64,000 nucleotides of DNA, from positions 2,380,001 through 2,444,000 of the forward strand of contig NC_064039.1 of NCBI RefSeq assembly GCF_932526225.1. Direction: 5' to 3'. How positions within the stretch are numbered: position 1 is the stretch's first letter; each line of letters begins with the position of its first letter. Origin of the DNA: Nematostella vectensis (Eukaryota > Cnidaria > Anthozoa > Actiniaria > Edwardsiidae). The position numbers were made by a program, and so were the translations under genes. The notes below the pieces were generated by a model. The model was not told the DNA's origin. It did no database searches and saw only the letters and a program-made list of their open reading frames with translations. Positions 44,253 through 53,916 of the stretch are shown piece after piece.

Positions 44253-47200
44253 CAAACAGAACAATCCCTTACCGCTGTCATGACTAAATCCAAAGTTGTG
44301 CCCCATCTCATGCGCCACCACTATCCACGGACCAATCACACTCCCGGAATCCCACTGCAACAGAGCATGCGCATTCACGATTGAAAGTTTGCATAATAAT
44401 CATAATCAATTTTTCCATCGTTTTTTGCAACCATCAAAATCCGCATTGATTCATGTGTATGCAATAAGCGAAAAGAACGGGTCGCACAAAGCCACGCAGA
44501 AATAATACATTTTTTTTCTAAACCTAAATTCGTTTTCAACGTAAATTTTGACAAGCCGACTACGAATATTTCAGTAAGCATGAAGCTATGAAGCACCTAC
44601 AAATCTATAAAGGCTCCCTATAGCTACTCTTCTCTATACCTTTCAAGCTACCACTGTGGTTTCGCAAACGATAGTTCGGTAAAGTCTTACCCTGTTTACA
44701 CCAGCAGAGTTACCACCGCACATTCCAAACACCCACGCCATTCCGATGACCCCATCTATCCATCCTTTGTGACTAGAGCAATAAAATCATTAGGCATACC
44801 ATGCAGTCAGAGAAGGTGCGGCAACCTGCGCCATGGTGTTTTGTGTTTTATAATTATTTGAAACATTCACGTTAATCATTATTGCTTTTCCTCTATCACT
44901 TCGCCCCTTGCGATGTCAGATGAGGGTGGTCGATTATGGGAGGCAGGTGTATTGGAGCTAAACTCCACAAATAGATCACTCCTTATATGTTTTGCATAAT
45001 ATTGCTCACCCCTCCCCTTCAAATTAAAGGAGAAAAAAAATCATTCTTTAGTCACGGGAGTCCCTCGGTCATACCAAGGAGGGTCTGCATGAGATTAAAA
45101 TGGTCCGGCTCTTAAAATATCCATTTGGACTCTCATTCAGCACTTTTTTTCTTCGTCTAAAGAAAGTAGCGCTTGATTTGGCTCCTTCTCCTTGTGGATT
45201 TGTCGTTTGTTTTTTCTTTTCTTTGTTTGTTTGTTATTTTTTGCACGAGCTCTCCATCAACAACATTTATATTTCCCTTTTATAAAGTCAGTGATTTATT
45301 GCCTTGCTGAAAAGCAATGTAAAATATCTAATTGCCCCTGATGTTCATTATACGTTTACGGGTATTGTATACTAAATCTAAACATCAGTAACTAGACCCT
45401 CCTAACAGGCCCCGGTCCTCCTACCGCAAGCTGCATTGTATAATTTATGTTCTCACCTGATAAACTGGGCGTTATCTGCCGATATATTTGGTCTGATCTC
45501 TGCGTTGAGATAATCTCGGAATTTGCCGAGCTCTGCCCCCCCTGACTCCTGTCTCTCCATTTTGTCCCCATCTGTCCAAATCTCAACGTGCTTGATGACT
45601 AAACGGATGTTAATACGCTGGTAGATCTGACAGACAAATAATCGCTTGATGCTTTTACTTACCACTTACTGTAGACAAATGATTGTTTAGTTTCTTATGA
45701 CCGAAGGATATTTCTGGTTAGTATCGACAGCGCTTTACGGTCAAGGCGAAAAGACTGAAACATTGAACATTTCCTGTGTCCACTAATGATGACAGAAAAA
45801 AACATGTGACATAGTGACGGTGCTATAATTGTGTGCGTTACTGACCAAACTAAAGATGATACATTTCGAATGTTAGATTCAAACGTCTTACTAGGGCCAC
45901 CGAATGCTCGCAGTTTTCGGCTAATGCTCGCATGCTCGCGTAAATTTTTCCGCCTAAAAATGCTCGGTCTCGCATAAAAAACGGGGTGCTCGCCAAAGAC
46001 CGCATTCGGGAGCTTTCTTTTTAGCGCATTTTATTTTTTATTTTTGCGCGCTTTTGTGTAATCTTACCGCATCTACTGCATTAGTCAGGGTGATGATCTT
46101 ATCAATCACGATTTGAGTGTCATTGTTGTAGCGTTGGTACTGAAACAAAATAAAATCACAATAAACTACATGATGATGATGATGACGACGACGACGACGA
46201 CGATGATGATGATGATAACAAATCTTTTTTAATTTATCAATATCAAGCGATACAGAAAACAATGCTTTTGTATAATCAAGATCGATGGAAATTCCGTACT
46301 TACGACAATTTATCAATATCAAGCGATACAGAAAACAATGCTTTTGTATAATCAAGATCGATGGAAATTCCGTACTTACGACAAGGTTATCGACGACGAA
46401 GAGAAGTTCGTTATAGCGTGTTTCATTTGTAGTCAGGAATTCGTAGTAGAATTCGTCTATGTTGGACACAAGCTCACGGCGAACCTAGTTAACAAGCACA
46501 TACGTCGTCACCCTTGGTCATAATATGCTGGACTCTCGCAGTCCATTTTTAACTATTTATTATTCACAGAAAATGGAAATGGTAGTGTATTTAGGGGGGT
46601 AGGGAAAACAGACGCCCACGCCCGCCACTTCTCATCCCTGCCTTCTCCAGACCCTGCTAAGTAGCTATGGTAGCTTAACACATCACAGGGCGTGACGTAG
46701 TACTTATACAATGAGTATAGACATGAATTACGACCACCCCCCCCCCCCCCCCACAGAAGCAGATGCTATTAGAGACCGAGCAAGGGTCAGCTTGAGTGAG
46801 TGCGTATTGCGCTTGATCTCTTATATTCTATCAATTTTATCGAAAACGTTTTACCCTGCGGACATGAGAGCGTTCAGCGGATGGATGTAATGCATCATAT
46901 GCATCATTATCTTCATGATCATGATTTCCTGTGAAAACAAAAGAAGTTAAGATTTCCATCAATTTATGGCGCATCTCAGTGGTGGTTCCAGGGCGTGGTT
47001 CTACATGAGTCGGGGCTTAGGGACCCTACAATACAGATACTTGAATCCTTGCTATCCCGCAATTCTATGTCGAGAATGATTTGGTTTTTGGTTTCATTAT
47101 TTCAGGCATAAATAAAAAAATATTTTTCGCAAGGGAAAACAGTTCTCTCTATATGTTGTGCATGTTTTGTTGGTTTCCAAGAACTTACCGCATTTTCCGT

Positions 47201-50200
47201 GCTTGAAGGGATCCTCTTCTGGCGCGACGTACATCTTGTGTGCGCCAGGTTTCTATGAAAATTAAAATGTATAACTTGTATCAACAGCTTTGTGTCATCG
47301 AGCTTGGGCGTGTCTACCAATAGGCTATGGAATATTCATGTTAGCCCAACACAAAATGTAAGAATATGAGAATTAAGGTACATCATTTATAGCGTCTTCT
47401 AGAAGTATTGTCACATCATAATATAAGATATCGAGAAATGGAAGGAGGCCGGAGGTTTTTCAAAAAGAAATGCAATGAGTAGCGAGGAATGATTCGATTC
47501 CTTGACAGCAATCTTCCGTCTTTCCCTGTAGCGTCTAGGGAAACCGATAGAACAAGACGGCAAGAAAATGTTTATGGGGTTCATGGGGCATTCATTGTAA
47601 CTCAAAGGGGTGATTTTCTCGTGAGCATACGCCTTTTCTTGTCACTGCCATTTTCATGATGAATACCAGTTCAGTGAGAGGTTCAGTAAATATATAATTA
47701 TTCGTTTTGCATACACACCTTTGGGTCGTTCTGTGGCTCAATGTGGAACGTTTGTTCTCCGTCATCCACCATACCTCTGATAAAATGAAAATACATCAAT
47801 AGTTCAATCAGAATTATCCACGATATAAGCCATACGGTAGTCATAACGTCATACCTTAGTCCATTACAAGTGTTGAGTACAACAAGAGAATCGGGTTCTC
47901 CACGAATGCTACCCTGGTAATGGCAGTGGTCCGCAGAGACCTGTGGACAAGCACGAGATCAGTACACTTGGCGCAAACAAATGGGGCAGGGATTTTCGTC
48001 AACCGAAAAGAGTAATGTGTAGTCCCAGAAAATATCCATACCCCCCCCCCCTCCCATTGAGGGGATTGGAAATTCCGGGGGGTGGGGGGGTTAAAACGCC
48101 CAGGAATTACCAGAGGGGAGAGGGGGGGGGGGGAATGCCCTTTTTCCTTAACAGTAACTGTATTTATTTTTTTCCAGGGGTTTGGAAATTCCAGAGGAAT
48201 GGGGGTCATACCTCCGATACCCCTCAATAAGGGGGGGGGGGGGTATGGATATTGTCTGGGGTGGAGTGGCAAATTGGTGATCATGTCTGTAAGTGGCAAA
48301 TTGGTGTTCATGTCTGTAAGTGGCAAATTGGTGTTCATGTCTGTAAGTGGCAAATTGGTGATCATGTCTGTAAGTGGCAAATTGGTGTTCATGTCTGTAA
48401 GTGGCAAATTGGTGTTCATGTCTGTAAATGGCAAATTGGTGATCATGTCTGTAAGTGGCAAATTGGTGTTCATGTCTGTAAGTGGCAAATTGGTGTTCAT
48501 GTCTGTAAGTGGCAAATTGGTGTTTATGTCTGTAAATGGCAAATTGGTGATCATGTCTGTAAGTGGCAAATTGGTGATCATGTCTGTAAGTGGCAAATTG
48601 GTGATCATGTCTGTAAGTGGCAAATTGGTTGTCATGTCTGTAAGTGGCAAATTGGTGATCATGTCTGTAAGTGGCAAATTGGTGTTCATGTCTGTAAGTG
48701 GCAAATTGGTGATCATGTCTGTAAGTGGCAAATTGGTGTCCATGTCTATAAGTGGCAAATTGGTGATCATGTCTGTAAGTGGCAAATTGGTGATCATGTC
48801 TGTAAGTGGCAAATTGGTTGTCATGTATGTAAATGGCAAATTGGTGATCATGTCTATAAGTGGCAAATTGGTGATCATGTCTGTAAGTGGCAAATTGGTG
48901 ATCATGTCTGTAAGTGGCAAATTGGTGATCATGTCTGTAAGTGGCAAATTGGTGTTCATGTCTGTAAGTGGCAAATTGGTGATCATGTCTGTAAGTGGCA
49001 AATTGGTGATCATGTCTGTAAGTGGCAAATTGGTGTTCATGTCTGTAAGTGGCAATTTGGTGATCATGTCTGTAAGTGGCAAATTGGTGATCATGTCTGT
49101 AAGTGGCAAATTGGTGATCATGTCTGTAAGTGGCAAATTGGTGATCATGTGTCTGTAAGTGGCAAATTGGTGTTCATGTCTGTAAGTGGCAAATTGGTGA
49201 TCATGTCTGTAAGTGGCAAATTGGTGATCATGTCTGTAAGTGGCAAATTGGTGTTCATGTCTGTAAGTGGCAAATTGGTGTTCATGTCTGTAAGTGGCAA
49301 ATTGGTGTTCATGTCTGTAAGTGGCAAATTGGTTGTCATGTCTGTAAGTGGCAAATTGGTGTTCATGTCTGTAAGTGGCAAATTGGTGTTCATGTCTGTA
49401 AGTGGCAAATTGGTGATCATGTCTGTAAGTGGCAAATTGGTGTTCATGTCTGTAAGTGGCAAATTGGTGATCATGTCTGTAAGTGGCAAATTGGTGTTCA
49501 TGCCTGCAAGTGGCAAATTGGTGATCATGTCTGTAAGTGGCAAATTGGTGATCATGTCTGTAAGTGGCAAATTGGTGATCATGTCTGTAAGTGGCAAATT
49601 GGTGTTCATGCCTGCAAGTGGCAAATTGGTGATCATGTCTGTAAGTGGCAAATTGGTGTTCATGTCTATAAGTGGCAAATTGGTGATCATGTCTGTAAGT
49701 GGCAAATTGGTGATCATGTCTGTAAGTGGCAAATTGGTGTTCATGTCTATAAGTGGCAATTTGGTGATCATGTCTGTAAGTGGCAAATTGGTGATCATGT
49801 CTGTAAGTGGCAAATTGGTGATCATGTCTGTAAGTGGCAAATTGGTGATCATGTCTGTAAGTGGCAATTTGGTGATCATGTCTGTAAGTGGCAAATTGGT
49901 GATCATGTCTATAAGTTGCAAAATGGTGATCATGTCTGTAAGTGGCAAATTGGTGATCATGTCTGTAAGTGGCAAATTGGTGATGATGTCTGTAAGTGGC
50001 AAATTGGTGATCATGTCTGTAAGTGGCAAATTGGTGATCATGTCTGTAAGTGGCATAATTCCAGAGATGTAGGGGGCGGTCCTACTAATCACCACTTGGT
50101 CACAGCCTAAATATGCAGCAGACAACTTAATTCCAGCATTTATGTCTATTTGACGCTTCACTCTTTCATATTTTGTTCGCATTTTACCCAGACCAGCCTT

Positions 50201-52040
50201 GTAGGTACTCTTGGATAAAGGTGACAAGGAAGGAGTGAGGAGAAGGACAAGTTACCTTTGACAATACTTCAGATCCGTCTTTTTCAAAATGACGCAGAGA
50301 GAATGAAGGGTGAATGAGCTTTCTATATAAAACAGCAATATCACGTTGTTATGGATTTTGACCATCCATTAACAAATTTAGGTACACATTTAAAGGTTAT
50401 CATAAGAGCAAATTACGAATAATACCATCAATATGTTTCTGATCTATCGGTAACTACAGCCAAGAGAGCATGCTCTCTTGCTACAGCTTAGTTCGACCCT
50501 CTGAATTTAGAGGTATATAATCGAGATTGTAAAAAGTAGCGCCCAATTCAGCATTTCAATATTGTATATTAAAAATATAGGAACGTACTTATTCCGTTTC
50601 ACATCTATGATCATGTTTCTCTTAAAAGCGTTTAATGAGAAACTTGCTTCATCCTCATGACCATTCTGAAAAACAAGAGAAAGAAAGAGTGAGCCTTGTT
50701 GGGTAAACAAATAAACGACTTCATGTCATTGCCATTGCGTGAAAAAAATATCCAGGGATATTTTGTGCATCCCAATTTATGCGCGGGTGACTAAGGCGCC
50801 TTTGTGTTGCACTTTCTGTTTATTTCATTACATTTTCTTCTTTTTCTTATCTTAAAAAAAGATGACTGTACTATTACTTTGATTTTGAACAGAAAGGTTT
50901 AGTGAATGTTGTACATTAATGGCGTCTCTTCCGTGTTCCCGGGTCCATCCATCATTCTAGTTTGAGGGGGTTCTCCTAATTTGCGCGGGTTCTCCTAACG
51001 CCCGTACCGCTGACAAATGGTGTTCTGTTACCGAAGTCGCTATAACATATAACATGCCATAAACTGCTGGACGTTAGAAACAATAATATCGTCCTGTTTA
51101 GGGCAGCGTGATAAAATTCGCCACGTTTTGTAGGGACTATGGTGGTTCACCTTGGTTGAAGTGGACAAGATATGACTATCGTGACGCTCGTGGTGCCTTC
51201 TGGGATAGATCACCTCTGATTTTGCCTTGATGGTAGCTCCTTAACAAAACGTTAAGGGTAAAAAGAATAAATTCGGTGTTTCTGCGTTTTACATTTGTGT
51301 TAGGGTAGATGGTTGTTCTATGTTTTCATTCTTATAAATCATGCACGAATTGTTTGCGAATTGTTTGATTACAGTTGCATTTGTTAAATATAACTGAATT
51401 TTTTACGTACAAAGCAGGCAAAAGTAATGTCATATTACGTAACGCACTCACTGACACACTGCGTGGTTTATAATGTGTGATAAAATAGACCCTGACCAGG
51501 GGCGGATACAGGGGGTGGATTGGGTGGATATCCATCCCCATATTTGAGTAAAAAAAAATTGAAAAGTCATTCTGTTTGAAGAAAATAAATGTCCGAGGGA
51601 CGGAAGGTACTGTCCATTTTCTTTCACCTGCTTGACTTTGCTGACGCGACAAACAGCGTCAAAAGTATTGTAAGATCTATGTAGCGACGTACCAAGAACC
51701 ACTTGATCAGTTATAAGCCGTCTATCCGGCCATTATCCACCCCCTATTTTGAAATTCCTGGATCCGGACTATTTTTCTCATGACCCATAAAATGTATTAA
51801 CACTTTAAATTCATAAATGAACTTTCACCTAGGTTTATCATAACTAATTTTCAAGAGCACAACTAAGGAATTATATAACGATTATATAAAGATTATTATA
51901 AATATTTTGCTGTGGTGTAAACAAAATGCCCCAAATGTTTCTTATGTGGCATTGAAGTAAATAAATATTAGACATCCTTTACCATCAGATGTGCCGTAGA
52001 GACTCGCCAAAATCAGTACTAAGCAAATGTTGAAGTCCAT
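34312..52040 (-). CDS. ADAM-type metalloprotease-disintegrin with inserted discoidin cassette, EGF and TSP1
   Basis: 5' part of the composite locus (E1-E26 and C1-C5). The start is the ATG at 52040, which opens a hydrophobic signal peptide (MDFNICLVLILASLYGTSDG). Order: prodomain, furin site, M12B catalytic domain with HEMGHNFGFSHD, disintegrin, inserted cassette, cysteine-rich, EGF, TSP1. Active-site residues are intact, so it should be a functional zinc endopeptidase that is secreted or shed; substrates cannot be told from sequence. Unlike most ADAMs, EGF is followed by TSP1 and no transmembrane helix. If the TSP1 exon is read past its donor, a stop (34277-34279) and an AATAAA (34253-34258, minus strand) follow at once, offering a short isoform or gene end. 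Otherwise splicing continues in frame to the fibrinogen-related exons. Confidence 0.8.
34811..35303 (-). other. E24-E25: EGF-like domain
   Basis: Exons 35214-35303 and 34811-34877. MCFNYQCQTL...C followed by ECAGRGECTNTGVCHCESGY and DPSTNC, the usual ADAM EGF after the cysteine-rich domain. It leaves in phase 1, which fits the TSP1 exon that follows. Confidence 0.88.
34960..35100. repeat. Short imperfect repeat of about 60 bp
   Basis: CTTTTATATGGCAC-AGTATAG is repeated with GTATAGC-GGATC between copies. About two to three diverged units, intronic. Confidence 0.6.
35799..37459 (-). other. E20-E23: ADAM cysteine-rich domain, resumed after the cassette
   Basis: Exons 37393-37459, 36317-36416, 36113-36220, 35799-35874. 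Seen: SMCYSGQCSERPDTQC, GAQGCYDKLN...YGTC, DVLCGQLQCSS, GMVASGTKCGDGK; these match the ADAM cysteine-rich pattern CYNGKC / QC / CGKLQC / GTKCG. E22 is extended to its second donor (36113) because only that keeps the frame into E23. This domain continues directly from E19 in a normal ADAM, which is the evidence that C1-C5 were inserted. Confidence 0.88.
36466..36547 (+). mobile_element. tRNA-derived SINE head
   Basis: Has a pol III A box (TTAGCGCAGTTGGCAGAGCG) and a perfect B-box T-arm (CCGGGTTCGATTCCCGG). The acceptor stem does not pair (5' GGGTATT against 3' TTCCGACC), so it is read as a tRNA-derived SINE and not as a working tRNA gene. It sits in the intron between E20 and E21. Confidence 0.65.
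37577..37832. mobile_element. Foldback element with about 95-bp inverted arms
   Basis: The left arm runs CACAGGTAGCCCAGG...GCGAGTGTAAG...TTATTACAGAGTTTGTATGA; the right arm is its reverse complement with a few mismatches and one 9-bp insertion, ending at CTACCTGTG. Almost the whole 256 bp is one hairpin. It lies in the intron between cassette exon C5 and ADAM exon E20. Confidence 0.8.
38563..41269 (-). other. C1-C5: inserted cassette with circularly permuted F5/8-C (discoidin) domain around a lectin-like module
   Basis: Exons in transcript order: C1 41122-41269, C2 40295-40576, C3 39395-39526, C4 39125-39294, C5 38563-38694; 864 nt, 288 codons, entered and left in phase 0. C1 is the C-terminal third of a discoidin domain (NTNYNSVMTRDL, ARYFRLNPQYW, RMEMYGC). 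C2+C3 form a cysteine-rich module with YCVVPQNASC, HTCSGRKVCPEG, then YCIHPNGGYPG and CDDQRLEL. C4+C5 are the discoidin N-terminal two thirds (CVLPLGLRNGDIPDSQITAS, LQVDLGE, SAYYLFYSQDGQHW). So the domain order is tail, module, head. The same module occurs unpermuted at E36-E38. Native F5/8 termini lie close together, so a permuted fold is conceivable. Confidence 0.82.
41640..41755. repeat. About 40-bp tandem duplication
   Basis: ACAAGCATGTAGACGGCTGT and AAAGTTGCTTGTCGTATAC occur twice in tandem, in the intron between E19 and C1, at the 5' edge of the cassette insertion. Confidence 0.85.
41810..43273 (-). other. E16-E19: disintegrin domain and start of cysteine-rich region
   Basis: Exons 43205-43273, 42747-42848, 42357-42437, 41810-41863, all phase 0 to phase 0. 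Seen: CGNGIREGDEECDCGSPE, a CCEPHGCRL...CCSNCQ block, and the disintegrin-loop consensus as CRRVTNDCDVPEYC (no RGD), then CPADSYLQNGVPC. Integrin binding is possible but is not shown by the loop sequence. In ordinary ADAMs the next residues would be the CYNGKC-type segment; here five foreign exons intervene. Confidence 0.92.
42530..42745. repeat. Degenerate CACGTG/GTGATG-rich repeat in intron E17-E18
   Basis: Repeated TGCACGTGATGT-like words with variable spacing, up to the E17 donor. A similar patch lies at 43860-43945 beside the E14 donor. Several perfect E-box CACGTG words occur. Whether this is regulatory or just a decayed minisatellite is not visible. Confidence 0.5.
44219..44251. repeat. 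AT dinucleotide microsatellite
   Basis: About 16 AT repeats just downstream of the E13 donor, next to a C-rich tract (44197-44216). Confidence 0.95.
46160..46216. repeat. ATG/ACG trinucleotide microsatellite
   Basis: GATGATGATGATGACGACGA-type run in the intron between E9 and E10, close to the E10 acceptor. Confidence 0.9.
46235..46383. repeat. 75-bp tandem duplication over a 5' splice site
   Basis: Two near-identical copies containing TATCAAGCGATACAGAAAAC and GATGGAAATTCCGTACTTAC. The upper copy contains the true E9 donor (GTC|GTAAGT at 46380); the lower copy repeats TTGTCGTAAGTACGG and so carries a second donor 75 bp into the intron. Confidence 0.9.
48026..48263. mobile_element. Foldback/MITE-like element with C/G-homopolymer arms
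   Basis: Left end CCCAGAAAATATCCATACCC; right end, reverse complemented, CCCAGACAATATCCATACCC. Inverted arms of about 40 bp or more continue through the C tract and TTGAGGGG. The right end directly abuts the 27-bp array. No coding capacity. Confidence 0.65.
48265..50057. repeat. 27-bp minisatellite, about 66 copies
   Basis: Unit GGCAAATTGGTGATCATGTC plus TGTAAGT, with G/A/T variants at a few sites. Length 27 is a multiple of three, so all frames stay open for hundreds of codons on both strands. It lies wholly inside the ADAM prodomain intron between E4 and E5. Each copy contains GTAAGT, a consensus 5' splice site on the plus strand, not on the gene strand. Confidence 0.97.
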
Positions 52041-53916
52041 ACTGCAACAGACAGGAGAAATAAGGGAAATAAAAAAAATCTGACTAAAGTACTAAACTAA
52101 TTTATCAGCAACAGAAGCATTGCTGTTTCGCGTGCCCCTAAAAAGTACCTCCCACTTGTAACACCTTACATATGCTCCTATTAAATACATCTCACTAAGC
52201 CCCGCTTGTCACTAAGAGATATTATCTTTTTTTAAGGAAAATCATGCTCTAGTATGTTTGGTATATCAAAGTACCAGAAATAATATCTACACTTCTTAAT
52301 AATAGCGATAAAAAAGTTAGCGCAAAGCAGACGAGCCTCTTACCTGGTCATTTGGTGGGCTTTACAGCTAATGACAACTATGATCCCAGTGAAATGCGCT
52401 GATATAGCACTCATACGTGTAGCATAGTAACCATTTTGCTCACAAGGCACGCAAAAGATAAGAGACAGTCCGCGAAACTTTTAAAGAAAAGCTCTAGATG
52501 AAAAGGGGGGTAGATTAGACGTGGGAACGACCTTCTTGGGGGGTTTGCAAAATCAAAGACCGTGTGAGAATATTGGGGTATTGACACCTGCCAAGCAGTA
52601 CGCTTTACAATCGTGTCAAAATATATTTGGAGGTTATTAAAAAGTCAGAAAGAAACTTTGTTGACAAACATCTGGGGCGAGTAAGAGGTCAAACAGAGAT
52701 GATCAATACTGCTCGGGGTATGCTTACCGAAGTGCAAATGTGTAAATGAAGTTGCTATCTGTATCATTTCAATTCGAGAAGAGTTAAAGCCTATATGGTG
52801 AGGTGATATAAAAGCAGTTTAAATTATTCGAAATAATTTCATTCGTTCTTCTTTTACGAAGTGGAGCGAGGAGGAAAAAAGAGTTTTAAGCTCTCATTAA
52901 AATGGTCAGATAAGATTCTCCTGTAGACTGATATTGTTATAGCTATCTATCTTTTTTATTACCTCGGTCGTAAATGAAAGTTCTTCCCTTTCTCTTCTGT
53001 TTTTAATAAAAACAACCGTATGCATTTGGTTGTTAAAATTTAAAAGTTATCAAAATGAAATCTTGGAAATCTCGAGCAATTGAAAACAAATTCATACTGT
53101 AACTAACCTAAACCTTTCTCTTTAAAAAAAAAAAAACAACCGTACGCATTCGGTTGTTAAAATAATAGTTATCAAAATAAAATCTTGGCAATCTCGAGCA
53201 ATTGAAAATAAATTCATAGTACTGTAATAAAACTAAACCTGCACTAGTCCAAATTATTAATGTTATGCAGATAAAATGTTTAAGCACAACTATTACATAG
53301 AGAACAAGCTACAACGACAAATCTTAGGTTATCTTATTTGTAGCCCAGTAACCAGGTTATCTGTGAGGCATCTCGATGTGCAAACATCACGAATTCTATA
53401 AAAATGGCTTTATATCCCGCATGGAAAAGAGATAATTGAAAAGTTATTTGCTTGTTATTTTAGCAAAATTGCCACGCTAAAATTAAATTCTAATAAGAAA
53501 AGTTTTTTTTTTCTTTTCAATTGATTAAAATAATTTACGCGTGTTTGAACAGTTTGGACATGAGAGTGAAAATAGTTTCTTATTATGTTATTTTGCGCGT
53601 TATACTTATTACCAGAATTTTCTACTGAAATTGTAGTTTCTAAATTAAAGACCGAAAAGGGTTGTCAAATTACTTGTTTTTTCAAGTTTTTGCCTTCCGT
53701 ACGATCAATATATAGTAATCACGAAAGCGAGTACCCTTTGTCGTCTATCGATAAAGAGGGTAGGATTGGTGGGAGGACTGGCTGGGGTATGGATTCTTTT
53801 CCGGGTCGTACAGCGCCTAATATTTGCGAGAGTTTACCACGTTCTTATTGCGCGCATCAGGCGCAGAGTTTTTTGGTTGCCACCGAGGGCGTGTCAGTGA
53901 AAAATTGTGATTTTAT
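52041..53916. other. Intergenic DNA upstream of the ADAM start
   Basis: No gene seen. 53006-53120 and 53131-53250 are a tandem duplicate of about 125 bp (CAACCGTATGCATTTGGTTG and CAACCGTACGCATTCGGTTG, itself a hairpin; then ATCTCGAGCAATTGAAAA). The ADAM promoter must lie here, but no clear core motif is visible. Confidence 0.5.

Larger units (their letters stand above)
43527..46484 (-). other. E9-E15: M12B (reprolysin/adamalysin) catalytic domain
   Basis: Exons 46380-46484, 46068-46139, 45457-45626, 44691-44772, 44273-44354, 43953-44001, 43527-43611. The zinc-binding consensus HExGHNxGxxHD is intact as HEMGHNFGFSHD, with HD in the right place, and the Met-turn follows as CLTPRGCIMGG in the next exon. 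Upstream: INIRLVIKHVEIWTDGDK and GVIGMAWVFGMCGG; downstream: FSNCSMESL...CLYNVPTQ. All are family landmarks, and nothing suggests an inactive enzyme. Confidence 0.93.
8446..52040 (-). other. Composite giant locus: ADAM protease fused to a chain of lectin/adhesion modules
   Basis: I placed 51 exons (E1-E46 plus cassette C1-C5) whose lengths sum to 7377 nt, exactly 2459 codons including the stop; every intron has GT-AG ends and the phase of each donor matches the next acceptor. Approximate residues if it is one protein: signal 1-19, prodomain to 194, metalloprotease 195-406, disintegrin 407-508, cassette 509-796, cysteine-rich 797-913, EGF 914-966, TSP1 966-1027, FReD1 1027-1256, FReD2 1256-1441, FReD3 1441-1658, TSP1 1658-1716, lectin-like 1716-1857, F-type lectins 1857-2146, Ig 2146-2236, D8C 2236-2360, PAN 2360-2458. 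Most domain borders are phase-1 introns, the classic exon-shuffling phase, so phase match alone does not prove one transcript. The alternative is two or three neighbouring genes, split near 34.3-33.6 kb and/or 24.7-24.0 kb. Confidence 0.6.
46855..52040 (-). other. E1-E8: signal peptide and ADAM prodomain
   Basis: Exons 51983-52040, 51151-51239, 50589-50665, 50256-50322, 47855-47940, 47719-47776, 47189-47252, 46855-46928. Seen: EVIYPRR, NGHEDEASFSLNAFKRNMII, HCHYQGSIRGEPDSLVVLNT and CNGLRGMVDDGEQTFHIEP, the standard reprolysin prodomain pattern. The E8/E9 junction reads HVRRVRRE, an apparent furin site (RVRR) for release of the catalytic domain. Seven of the eight exons are under 90 nt. The intron between E4 and E5 carries the 27-bp array. 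Confidence 0.9.

Noticed and set aside
47856..50227. Very long open frames on both strands (up to about 600 codons) made of 9-residue repeats such as TDMITNLPL and SVSGKLVIM
   Set aside because: They are read through the 27-bp minisatellite, whose length is a multiple of three; all frames are open by construction. Only the true exon E5 at one end is coding.
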